Source: Marivita sp965656765
GTDB lineage: Bacteria > Pseudomonadota > Alphaproteobacteria > Rhodobacterales > Rhodobacteraceae
DNA: 64,000 bases
NCBI RefSeq assembly: GCF_965656765.1
Contig: NZ_CBFHLV010000010.1
Span: 1-64,000, forward strand
Direction of reading: 5' to 3'
The notes beneath the pieces were generated by a model. The model saw only the letters and a list, made by a program, of their open reading frames with translations, did no database searches and was not told the origin of the DNA. Below, piece after piece: positions 25,378-33,560 of this stretch. Every line of letters starts with the position of its first letter. Positions within the stretch are counted from its first letter, which is position 1. The position numbers and the translations under genes are program-made.

Positions 25378-26337
25378 TTACGTATCGCGCTGTACCTTTG
25401 CGTGAAAGACAAAGCCCAAGAGATTCATCAGAACTTGCGCCGCAAGGATCGAGGTTGATCCGGTGGGATCATAATCCGGAGCCACTTCGACAAGGTCGAT
25501 GCCAACAATCTTGTGGTGTTGCGCCACGTGTTGCAGCAATTCGAGCACATCGTAATAGAGAAACCCGCCATGGCTGGGCGTGCCAGTGCCTGGCGCGATA
25601 GAGGGGCAGAAGGCGTCAATGTCGATCGTGATGTAGACTGGCCTGTCTTGGGGCAGACGGTTCGCCACCCCTTTGGGCCCAAGCGCGCGCGCTTGGCGGA
25701 CAGACAGGATGTCTGAGCCGCGCGCGCGCGCGTCCTCGTAGCCTTCACGCGCGGTAGAGCTGACATTGCGAATGCCCACCTGTGTCATGCCGCTGACCCA
25801 AGGTTTTTCAGACGCGCGGCGCATCGGATTGCCATGCCCGTTGCGCACGCCGTGGCGTTCATCGACGAAATCCAGATGCGCGTCGATCTGCAGGATATGG
25901 AATGGCTTCGCACCTACGAATGCGTCGATGCAGGGGATGTTGATCGAATGATCACCACCGATCACGACGGGCAGGGCACCTGCCGCGCGGATCGCTTCGA
26001 CCCCTTTGCGGATATTGGCGTGGCTCTGCACCGTGTCAGTGTGCACGATGTCCGCGTCCCCCAGATCAACAATCCGTGTATCGGCAAGATACGTTACATC
26101 GTCTTCGTGGTCATAAGCCCCGGCGTGACCAAAGCTGAACAGTGTCGATGCCTCGCGCACGCCGCGCGGACCGAACCGCGCGCCCGCCCGCCATTGTGTG
26201 CCCGCATCGAAGGGCGCACCAAGTACCGCTATATCGGCGGCGATATTGCTCCAATCGGGCACATAAGGGCTCCGGGCAAAGGTGCAGATGCCGGTAAAGG
26301 GCAGGTTCAGGCGGCCTGCCTCGTATCCGTGGGACAT
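25378..26337 (-). CDS. speB: Agmatinase / ureohydrolase family protein
   Basis: The 319-aa enzyme hydrolyses a guanidino compound, most likely agmatine to putrescine and urea, with two manganese ions. All metal ligands are visible: His130 in GGDHS, Asp152, His154 and Asp156 in DAHLD, and Asp239 and Asp241 in DIDAF. Guanidinobutyrase and guanidinopropionase share the motifs, so the substrate is uncertain and the symbol is tentative. I took the ATG at 26337, since the 27 residues upstream are not family-like. A short CG run lies in the middle of the gene but is coding. It is divergent from guaB. Confidence 0.82.
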   Translation of the reverse strand: MSHGYEAGRLNLPFTGICTFARSPYVPDWSNIAADIAVLGAPFDAGTQWRAGARFGPRGVREASTLFSFGHAGAYDHEDDVTYLADTRIVDLGDADIVHTDTVQSHANIRKGVEAIRAAGALPVVIGGDHSINIPCIDAFVGAKPFHILQIDAHLDFVDERHGVRNGHGNPMRRASEKPWVSGMTQVGIRNVSSTAREGYEDARARGSDILSVRQARALGPKGVANRLPQDRPVYITIDIDAFCPSIAPGTGTPSHGGFLYYDVLELLQHVAQHHKIVGIDLVEVAPDYDPTGSTSILAAQVLMNLLGFVFHAKVQRDT

Positions 26338-26475
26338 GTGTGTCGCTCCAGTTGGTTTTAATACCAGACTGCGGCAGCGACGCGCAGTGGTAAAGAGCGG
26401 ATTGGGGCTTTCCACCATCGGTAACCCATGCGATAGGGACGTGCCTAACGATGCTGTCCGTGGAAAGGGATTCCG

Positions 26476-27924
26476 ATGGAGATTCGCGAGGCTCTCACTT
26501 TTGATGATGTTCTTCTGGTGCCGGGGGCATCCGAGGTATTGCCGGCCACTGCCGATACCCGGACCTGGGTCACGAAAAGCATCGCTTTGAACATCCCGTT
26601 GCTCAGCTCAGCTATGGATACTGTCACCGAAGGTCGCATGGCGATCACGCTGGCCCAAGCCGGTGGCATGGGGGTCATTCACAAGAACCTCACAGTCGAG
26701 CAGCAAGCGCGCGAAGTCCGGCGGGTCAAACGGTTCGAATCCGGTATCGTCTACAGCCCCGTGACCCTACGCGCCGATCAAACATTGGCGGATGCCAAGG
26801 CCTTGATTGAACGCTATAATTTTACTGGTTTTCCGGTGGTTGATGAACAAGGCCGCGTTGTTGGCATCGTCACCAACCGCGATATGCGGTTCGCCACATC
26901 AGACGACACGCCCGTCAATGTCATGATGACGTCTGACAACCTAGCTATCCTGCGCGAACCGGCAGACCGCGAAGAAGCGATCAGCTTGATGAAATCGCGC
27001 CGCATCGAAAAACTATTGGTTGTGGATGGTGACAACAAACTGACCGGCCTTCTGACCGTGAAAGACACGCAGCAGGCAGTGCTGAACCCTACTGCCTGTA
27101 AGGATGACCTTGGACGTTTGCGTGTGGCTGCGGCCACGTCCGTAGGCGATGCCGGGTTTGAGCGGACACAGGAACTTGTTGCGGCAGGTGTTGATATTGT
27201 GGTGATCGACACCGCGCATGGCCATTCTCGTGGCGTGATCGAAGCGGTCACCCGCGCCAAGACCCTGTCCAACCAGGTTCAGGTCATCGCGGGCAACGTG
27301 GCCACCGCAGAAGCAACCCGCGCCCTGATCGACGCAGGCGCCGATGCGATTAAGGTGGGGATTGGCCCCGGGTCGATCTGCACCACCCGAATGGTGGCCG
27401 GTGTTGGCGTGCCACAGCTGACCGCGATCATGGATTGCGCGAAAGAGGCCGGAGATACACCCGTGATCGCCGATGGTGGCATCAAGTTCTCGGGTGACTT
27501 CGCCAAGGCCATTGCAGCGGGCGCATCCTGCGCCATGGTCGGCAGCATGATCGCCGGCACAGACGAATCCCCCGGCGAGGTGATCCTTTACCAGGGCCGC
27601 AGTTTCAAAGCTTATCGTGGCATGGGGTCCATCGGCGCGATGGCGCGCGGATCGGCTGATCGCTATTTCCAGAAAGACGCGGCCAGCGACAAATTGGTCC
27701 CCGAAGGCATCGAAGGGCAGGTGCCTTACAAGGGCTCGGCCGGTACTGTGTTGCACCAGCTGGTCGGCGGACTGCGGGCTGCGATGGGATATACCGGCTG
27801 CGCCACGGTTCAAGAAATGCGCACCAATTGTAAGTTCGTCAAAATCACCGGGGCCGGTTTGAAGGAAAGCCATGTGCATGATGTTCAGATCACCCGCGAG
27901 TCGCCGAATTACCGGCTGGCCTGA
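26476..27924 (+). CDS. guaB: Inosine-5'-monophosphate dehydrogenase
   Basis: GuaB oxidises IMP to XMP with NAD+, the committed step to guanine nucleotides. The 482-aa protein has the full TIM barrel; the catalytic Cys302 lies in GIGPGSICTTRM, and the flap YRGMGSIGAM follows. Two CBS domains are inserted at about residues 95-205 (GFPVVDEQGRVVGIVTNRD, LLVVDGDNKLTGLLTVKD), which regulate the enzyme by nucleotide binding. GGAAAGGG 6 nt before the ATG is a strong ribosome binding site. The RNA methyltransferase gene follows after 18 bp, so co-transcription is likely. Confidence 0.96.
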   Translation: MEIREALTFDDVLLVPGASEVLPATADTRTWVTKSIALNIPLLSSAMDTVTEGRMAITLAQAGGMGVIHKNLTVEQQAREVRRVKRFESGIVYSPVTLRADQTLADAKALIERYNFTGFPVVDEQGRVVGIVTNRDMRFATSDDTPVNVMMTSDNLAILREPADREEAISLMKSRRIEKLLVVDGDNKLTGLLTVKDTQQAVLNPTACKDDLGRLRVAAATSVGDAGFERTQELVAAGVDIVVIDTAHGHSRGVIEAVTRAKTLSNQVQVIAGNVATAEATRALIDAGADAIKVGIGPGSICTTRMVAGVGVPQLTAIMDCAKEAGDTPVIADGGIKFSGDFAKAIAAGASCAMVGSMIAGTDESPGEVILYQGRSFKAYRGMGSIGAMARGSADRYFQKDAASDKLVPEGIEGQVPYKGSAGTVLHQLVGGLRAAMGYTGCATVQEMRTNCKFVKITGAGLKESHVHDVQITRESPNYRLA

Positions 27925-27942
27925 TCAACAGGTGCGTGCCTT

Positions 27943-29094
27943 ATGACACCTGCCGCGCGATGGGCCGCCGCCGCCGAGATCCTTGACCAGATCACGGCAG
28001 GCGACGCTGCGGAAAAAGCGTTGACGAATTGGGCGCGCAGATCCCGGTTTGCCGGTTCCAAAGATCGTGCGGCGATCCGTGATCATGTGTTTGACATCTT
28101 GCGCTGTTGGCGCAGCACAGCGGCTTTGGGGGGCGGCACCGACGGACGGGCGCTCGTTTTGGGTAGATTGCGCCAGATAGATGAGGACGCGGGCAGCGTC
28201 TTCACTGGCGAAGGCTATGCCTTGCCACCTTTAACAGAGGATGAACGCGCAGCTGGGCACACACCAGACGGGGCCGAAGCCTTCGATCTTCCGGATTGGC
28301 TGTTTGATCTCTTTAACAATGAGTTAGGTCGCAAAGCTGATGCAACTTCTGATGCGTTACGGCATCGGGCATCTGTGTTCTTGCGGGTGAACCTTTTGAA
28401 AACCGACCGCGCCACAGCCCAGGCCAAGCTGAGCAGCGAAGGTGTGGAAACCAAACCGCATACGATGTCCGACACCGCGCTCGAAGTCGTTGCTGGCGCC
28501 AGGCGCGTGGCCCAGACCGAGGCGTTCCGAACCGGATTGGTTGAATTGCAAGATGTCGCAAGCCAAGCGGTCATCGATGCGTTGCCCCTGACATCCGGTA
28601 TGCGCGTTCTTGACTATTGCGCGGGCGGCGGCGGCAAGACCCTTGCTATGGCGGCCAAAACAGACGGGCCTGTCGCAGCCCACGATACCGATCCACGCCG
28701 TATGTTGGACCTGCCATCCCGGGCGGAACGGGCTGGCGCAAAGGTTACGTTGAGCGATAAGCCGAAACCCGATTACGATCTTGTTCTGTGCGACGTACCC
28801 TGTTCCGGCAGCGGATCATGGCGCCGCGCACCGGAAGGTAAATGGCGGCTGACCCCTGATCGGCTGGATGAGTTGCGTCACGTTCAGGGTGAAATCCTCG
28901 ATCGTGTGACGCACCTTGTCGCGCCCCAAGGCACATTGGCTTATGCGACATGTTCAGTGCTTTCTTGCGAAAATGAAGATCAAATTGCAGCGTTTCTAAG
29001 CCGGCAGGCGGGCTGGACGTGCGTCTCACAGCAAAGATTTGACCTTGAACAGGGTGGGGATGGCTTTTTCATCGCCACATTGACACGAAGATGA
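27943..29094 (+). CDS. RsmB/NOP2/Sun-family RNA cytosine-5 methyltransferase
   Basis: The 383-aa protein methylates a cytosine in RNA, probably 16S rRNA, using S-adenosylmethionine. The SAM loop is DYCAGGGGKTLAMAA; the two catalytic cysteines are Cys287 in CDVPCSGSGSWRR and Cys337 in YATCSVLSCENE, so the enzyme looks active. Before the catalytic domain there is an N-terminal helical region (about residues 1-130), as in RsmB. Target position cannot be read from sequence; RsmB (C967) is the nearest model. It follows guaB by 18 bp and is followed by the cckA promoter region. Confidence 0.88.
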   Translation: MTPAARWAAAAEILDQITAGDAAEKALTNWARRSRFAGSKDRAAIRDHVFDILRCWRSTAALGGGTDGRALVLGRLRQIDEDAGSVFTGEGYALPPLTEDERAAGHTPDGAEAFDLPDWLFDLFNNELGRKADATSDALRHRASVFLRVNLLKTDRATAQAKLSSEGVETKPHTMSDTALEVVAGARRVAQTEAFRTGLVELQDVASQAVIDALPLTSGMRVLDYCAGGGGKTLAMAAKTDGPVAAHDTDPRRMLDLPSRAERAGAKVTLSDKPKPDYDLVLCDVPCSGSGSWRRAPEGKWRLTPDRLDELRHVQGEILDRVTHLVAPQGTLAYATCSVLSCENEDQIAAFLSRQAGWTCVSQQRFDLEQGGDGFFIATLTRR

Positions 29095-29125
29095 TTCATA
29101 AATACAACTTTAGAGTGTTTCCCTC

Positions 29126-29142
29126 TTAAGGGTCGCTTAAAC
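29126..29142 (+). promoter_or_regulatory. CtrA-like binding box upstream of cckA
   Basis: TTAA at 29126-29129 and TTAA at 29137-29140 are separated by exactly 7 bp, followed by A and C, matching the TTAA-N7-TTAAC consensus except for an inserted A. It sits 50-66 bp before the cckA ATG in a 97-bp gap that also contains the end of the previous gene. Confidence 0.55.
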
Positions 29143-29191
29143 TTGTTGCGGTCATAGTGCGGGAATCTTGTCGTTTCCAAAGGCCGCATTG

Positions 29192-31489
29192 ATGACCTTA
29201 TTCGACCGTACCGCGCTCATCCCACGTCGCACGATGTCGACGCATACCATTCTATTGGCCTTTACGGCCATAAGTGGAACCTTGGCGGCTTTGGCACCGC
29301 ATCCAGCAACAGCCACCGGCTTTACTGCGGCAGCTTTTGCGTTTGGCGTGTCATTGGTTTGGGTTACTTTGCTGACGCTCTGGCGCAAGGTAAAATTTAA
29401 AAATTCCATAAATAATATGGCGTTATTAGTTGAACATGATGCGTCATGCTGCCTGATTTCCGATCTTGATGGTGGGATTCTGCACACCAACAGGGCCGCC
29501 AGTCAAACTCTTCAGGCAACGCAAGGCCAAACATTGCGCCAGATCGTAGGTGCACATGTGGCAGACGCATCGGGCCTGATCCACCGTGTGCAAAGCGTTG
29601 CATTGGCTGACGGAATCTCTTCGGAAAAGGTCGTTTTGCCTGACCGGCATCTAAGGATGTCCGCACATCAGCTTGGACCAGCAGCACTTTTGTGGCGTTT
29701 GGAGCTGTTTGACGCAAAGGATGAATGCCAAATCCAATACCCCGCCCTGACCATTGGTCGGGCCGGGACCGTTCTTTGGATGAACGCCGCCGCGCGGGAA
29801 CTGGCCGGTGGACGTGTGCGCAGCTTGGGCGATCTGATTGCCGACTCGCCTCTGCGTTCCGGGCAGTTGCACCAGATCCGGAGCAACGAACAGACCAAGG
29901 GTTTCATCGTCAATGTTCACCCGGCAGGCGTAGGCCGGGAAGAGGTTGTTTTGATCCCCCAAGCTTTGCCAAAGGTCGAAAGCACAGACACCGGTTTTGA
30001 GGAATTGCCTGTGCCATTGCTTAAGGTGTCACCCCAAGGCGAAATCGCCAATGCAAATCGCTGCGCCCGCGACCTGCTGCATGCCCGCGGCGACGGCGAT
30101 CGATGTCTGTCTGACCTGATGGAAGGCTTAGGGCGGTCCATTCCAGATTGGTTGACAGACGCAGCAGCAGGCAAGGGGTTGGGGCGATCCGAATTCTTGC
30201 GCCTGACACGGCCCGAACAGGATGTATTTGTGCAAGTCACGCTGACCCGTGTGGTCGAAGATGGTAAGGTTTTGTTGGTTGCGGTCCTGAATGATGCAAC
30301 TGAGCTGAAAAGCCTTGAGGCGCAATTCGTCCAAAGCCAGAAAATGCAGGCGATTGGCCAGCTAGCCGGTGGCGTGGCGCATGATTTTAACAATCTTTTA
30401 ACCGCGATTTCAGGCCATTGCGATCTGTTGTTGCTGCGACATGATCAGGGCGACCCAGAATATGGTGATCTTATTCAAATCCACCAGAACGCCAATCGGG
30501 CGGCCGGATTGGTGGGGCAATTGCTGGCGTTTTCACGTAAACAGACCCTGCGCCCCGAACGGCTCGAATTGCGCGATATCCTGTCCGATCTAACACATCT
30601 TTTGAACCGCCTCGTTGGTGAAAAAGTGGCACTGGACCTGCGGCAAAATGTTGGCCTGCCCCCCATTCGTGCCGACAAGCGGCAGTTGGAGCAGGTGATT
30701 ATGAATCTCGTGGTCAATGCCCGTGATGCAATGACCAAGGGAGGGATAATCCTGATCGAAACAGATGAGCGCCATTTGGACAGCCCCATGAAAAACGGGC
30801 GCGCCAAGGTGCCTGCGGGAAATTACGTGGTGGTCCGTGTGCAGGATGATGGAACCGGTATAGCGCCAGACAAGCTCGAAAAAGTGTTCGAACCGTTCTA
30901 CACCACCAAACGCACGGGCGAAGGTACCGGTCTTGGCCTGTCGACGGTGTATGGAATCGTCAAGCAAACCGGCGGCTTTATTTTTGTCGACAGTACGCCG
31001 GGCAAGGGCAGCGTTTTTACCTTAATGTTCCCGGTCTGTGATGACCCGGTGGATGACATCCCGATCGCAGTTGAACCGCCCAAAGTGACAACAACACGCG
31101 TTGGCGATGGTGTGGTTCTTTTGGTCGAAGATGAGGCCCCAGTCAGGGCCTTCGCCTCTCGCGCGTTGGCGCATCGGGGATTCAAGGTGATTGAGGCAAG
31201 CAACGCAGAAGATGCGCTAGAAATGTTAAAAGACAGCAACCTCAAGGTGGATGTTTTTGTCACGGACGTGGTGATGCCCGGCCTTGACGGTCCCAGCTGG
31301 GTGCGTAAAGCCCGTGACATGCGGCCAGACGTGCCCGTGGTTTTCATGTCGGGTTATGCCGAGGACGTCTTCAAATCCCAAGGCGCGCGGATCAAATCAT
31401 CGGCCTTTTTGGCCAAGCCATTTTCATTGGTCGAACTGACTTCAATCGTGAACCAACAACTGACGATCAATGCCCAAGCGGCGCCTTGA
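29192..31489 (+). CDS. cckA: Hybrid sensor histidine kinase CckA
   Basis: CckA is the top kinase/phosphatase of the CckA-ChpT-CtrA phosphorelay, which controls cell cycle in Caulobacter and motility, gene transfer agents and quorum-linked traits in Rhodobacteraceae. The 765-aa protein has two N-terminal membrane segments (about 18-35 and 42-60), PAS-like sensory regions (about 85-370), the HisKA domain with His397 in GGVAHDFNNLL, an ATPase domain (NARDAM, DDGTGI, GTGLGLSTVYG), and a C-terminal receiver with Asp692 in VTDVVMPGLDG. The ATG at 29192 has AAAGG upstream; a TTG 8 codons earlier is also possible. chpT and ctrA are not in the window. Confidence 0.92.
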   Translation: MTLFDRTALIPRRTMSTHTILLAFTAISGTLAALAPHPATATGFTAAAFAFGVSLVWVTLLTLWRKVKFKNSINNMALLVEHDASCCLISDLDGGILHTNRAASQTLQATQGQTLRQIVGAHVADASGLIHRVQSVALADGISSEKVVLPDRHLRMSAHQLGPAALLWRLELFDAKDECQIQYPALTIGRAGTVLWMNAAARELAGGRVRSLGDLIADSPLRSGQLHQIRSNEQTKGFIVNVHPAGVGREEVVLIPQALPKVESTDTGFEELPVPLLKVSPQGEIANANRCARDLLHARGDGDRCLSDLMEGLGRSIPDWLTDAAAGKGLGRSEFLRLTRPEQDVFVQVTLTRVVEDGKVLLVAVLNDATELKSLEAQFVQSQKMQAIGQLAGGVAHDFNNLLTAISGHCDLLLLRHDQGDPEYGDLIQIHQNANRAAGLVGQLLAFSRKQTLRPERLELRDILSDLTHLLNRLVGEKVALDLRQNVGLPPIRADKRQLEQVIMNLVVNARDAMTKGGIILIETDERHLDSPMKNGRAKVPAGNYVVVRVQDDGTGIAPDKLEKVFEPFYTTKRTGEGTGLGLSTVYGIVKQTGGFIFVDSTPGKGSVFTLMFPVCDDPVDDIPIAVEPPKVTTTRVGDGVVLLVEDEAPVRAFASRALAHRGFKVIEASNAEDALEMLKDSNLKVDVFVTDVVMPGLDGPSWVRKARDMRPDVPVVFMSGYAEDVFKSQGARIKSSAFLAKPFSLVELTSIVNQQLTINAQAAP

Positions 31490-31499
31490 TGCTACCGGG

Positions 31500-32111
31500 T
31501 CACGAACCGCGAACTGGAATTGAGTCCCAAAGCGCGAATTCATCAGAGCGCACCTTGCGAACCAACGCCTCAACTCCGGGCGAGATTTCAAGTGGCAAGC
31601 TGGGAGACACGTTGGCTGTCGGGATTTCGGGCAAATCACCTAGACGGTTTTTTAGAAATGTCTGAAATCCAGCCTGATCCTCGTAGCGGAAAAAATGAGT
31701 GACGGCTGTTCCATTGGGGCGCGCTTCGACAAACTTCGCTTGCGACCCGACTTTGGCATAAGCGGGAGGATCGCCTTCGCAACAAGCCTCAAGAAAGGTA
31801 TCAAAACGCACGCCTTTTGTTGACGCCGGACGCCCATCAAGGGCAGGTCGCTGGCGATAACGATACCAACTGCCCAGCCAACTCAGCGGCTCTCGGATCA
31901 CCGCGACCAATTCAAGATTGGGCGCGCCCATTTTGTCGAACATCGGACGGAAGAATCGATTGTAACGATATACCGGCGCATGTTTGAGTTCGGGAGGGTC
32001 GGTGACCACCATCGATGCCCTTGGCCCCAAAGCTTGCGTATAGGCATGTGTGCCGGTTTTCGGGACCGACAAAAGCACCAAACCTTCCTTCCAAAACACC
32101 AACATACGCAT
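31500..32111 (-). CDS. Sulfotransferase-like protein
   Basis: The 203-aa protein starts with a beta strand and SVPKTGTHAY (residues 15-24), which resembles the 5'-phosphosulfate binding loop of sulfotransferases, and VIREPLSWLGSWYRYRQRPAL, resembling the 3'-phosphate block with an R-x-P and a serine. Such enzymes move sulfate from PAPS to lipids or sugars; the acceptor is unknown. ATG at 32111 is preferred to one 11 codons earlier because it begins the strand. It converges on cckA with only 10 bp between stops, and is divergent from recA. Role unknown. Confidence 0.7.
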   Translation of the reverse strand: MRMLVFWKEGLVLLSVPKTGTHAYTQALGPRASMVVTDPPELKHAPVYRYNRFFRPMFDKMGAPNLELVAVIREPLSWLGSWYRYRQRPALDGRPASTKGVRFDTFLEACCEGDPPAYAKVGSQAKFVEARPNGTAVTHFFRYEDQAGFQTFLKNRLGDLPEIPTANVSPSLPLEISPGVEALVRKVRSDEFALWDSIPVRGS

Positions 32112-32220
32112 CGCTCCGGTCACGTTTGAGCGTTCATAAACCACTCCCTAACCAAAGCGCGCAACAGTGGTTGTGAAAATAATTCTTGAAATGTTCACCT
32201 TTTGGCCTCACAACAAATGA

Positions 32221-32235
32221 GAACAAGAAGCGAAC
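32221..32235 (+). promoter_or_regulatory. LexA (SOS) box of recA
   Basis: GAAC-AAGAAGC-GAAC is an exact match to the alphaproteobacterial LexA consensus GAAC-N7-GAAC, 52 bp before the recA ATG, at the usual position for repression. It implies recA is SOS-controlled here. Confidence 0.85.
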
Positions 32236-32286
32236 AAAAGCAGCAATTGCCGCCCTTCATCGGGTGTGGAATAAGGATCAAAAGCA

Positions 32287-33366
32287 ATGGCAACGGCAGA
32301 TCTTCTTACCATGGACAGCAAGCGGGACGCGAACAAACAAAAAGCCCTTGATTCGGCGCTGGCGCAGATCGAACGCCAGTTTGGCAAGGGTTCGATCATG
32401 AAGCTTGGTGGCGAAAACGCCATGCGCGACATCGAATCGACATCGACCGGATCACTGGGGCTCGACATTGCCCTTGGCATTGGCGGCCTGCCCAAGGGCC
32501 GAATTATCGAAATTTACGGCCCAGAAAGTTCGGGCAAAACCACGTTGACCCTGCATTCGGTGGCGGAAGAGCAGAAAAAGGGCGGCGTTTGCGCGTTTGT
32601 TGACGCAGAACACGCGCTTGATCCGCAATATGCCAAAAAGCTTGGTGTTGATCTGGACGAATTGCTGATTTCGCAACCTGACACGGGCGAACAAGCACTT
32701 GAGATTGTGGATACTTTGGTGCGCTCTGGTGCAGTGAGCCTTGTTGTTGTTGACTCGGTCGCTGCCCTAACACCGAAATCCGAACTTGAAGGCGATATGG
32801 GTGACAGCAGTGTCGGTGTTCATGCGCGTTTGATGAGCCAGGCAATGCGCAAATTGACCAGCTCAATCTCGCGGTCGAACTGCATGGTGATCTTCATCAA
32901 CCAAATCCGGATGAAAATTGGTGTGATGTTTGGCAGCCCTGAAACCACCACTGGCGGCAACGCACTTAAATTTTACAGCTCAGTTCGTCTGGACATTCGC
33001 CGCATCGGCGCCGTCAAAGACCGGGACGAGGTTGTTGGCAATGCGACGCGCGTGAAAGTGGTCAAGAACAAGGTCGCACCACCGTTCAAGCAGGTGGAAT
33101 TTGACATCATGTATGGTGAAGGCATCTCAAAAACCGGGGAACTGATCGACCTTGGCGTCAAAGCTGGCGTTGTCGAAAAATCTGGCGCTTGGTATTCCTA
33201 CGGTGACGAACGGATTGGGCAGGGCCGCGAGAACGTTAAAACTTTCCTCAAGGAAAACGCTGCCATGGCGCTCGAGATTGAAGATAAAATTCGCGCAGCA
33301 CACGGATTGGATTTTGACATGATAGGGTCGGACGAAGGGTCTGAGGACGACATCGTCGAATCGTGA
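32287..33366 (+). CDS. recA: Recombinase RecA
   Basis: RecA forms filaments on single-stranded DNA for strand exchange and stimulates LexA self-cleavage. The 359-aa protein has the P-loop GPESSGKTT (residues 78-86), the N-terminal polymerisation helix, the DNA-binding loops (GVMFGSPETTTGGNALKFY) and an acidic C-terminus ending SDEGSEDDIVES. The ATG at 32287 gives MATADLLTMDSKRD; a second ATG 8 codons later could start a slightly shorter form. A LexA box lies in the promoter and a strong terminator follows at 33432. Confidence 0.98.
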   Translation: MATADLLTMDSKRDANKQKALDSALAQIERQFGKGSIMKLGGENAMRDIESTSTGSLGLDIALGIGGLPKGRIIEIYGPESSGKTTLTLHSVAEEQKKGGVCAFVDAEHALDPQYAKKLGVDLDELLISQPDTGEQALEIVDTLVRSGAVSLVVVDSVAALTPKSELEGDMGDSSVGVHARLMSQAMRKLTSSISRSNCMVIFINQIRMKIGVMFGSPETTTGGNALKFYSSVRLDIRRIGAVKDRDEVVGNATRVKVVKNKVAPPFKQVEFDIMYGEGISKTGELIDLGVKAGVVEKSGAWYSYGDERIGQGRENVKTFLKENAAMALEIEDKIRAAHGLDFDMIGSDEGSEDDIVES

Positions 33367-33431
33367 ACAGATGCAGATGGCGACTGACAAAGCGCCCTTG
33401 GTTCAAACATGGATCCAAGAATACTCGGAAG

Positions 33432-33465
33432 CAGGGTGGCGGATGCGCCGCCCTGTTTCCGTTTT
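33432..33465 (+). terminator. recA terminator
   Basis: CAGGGTGGCG (33432-33441) pairs along its full length with CGCCGCCCTG (33446-33455), with one G-T pair, around GATG, followed by TTTCCGTTTT. It sits about 66 bp after the recA stop. Confidence 0.75.
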
Positions 33466-33560
33466 GACGTGACCTCTGCGGTGGACAGCCCCTCTGGCAA
33501 GGGCTATTTCAGGCCGAACGAGAAATGCCGCCTCAGAACACCTTCCAAGTCAGGTCACAC

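Noticed and set aside
25716..25735. CG dinucleotide run as a structural repeat
   Set aside because: It is short, in frame, and encodes a plausible Ala/Arg stretch (EDARARGSD) of the agmatinase-family enzyme.
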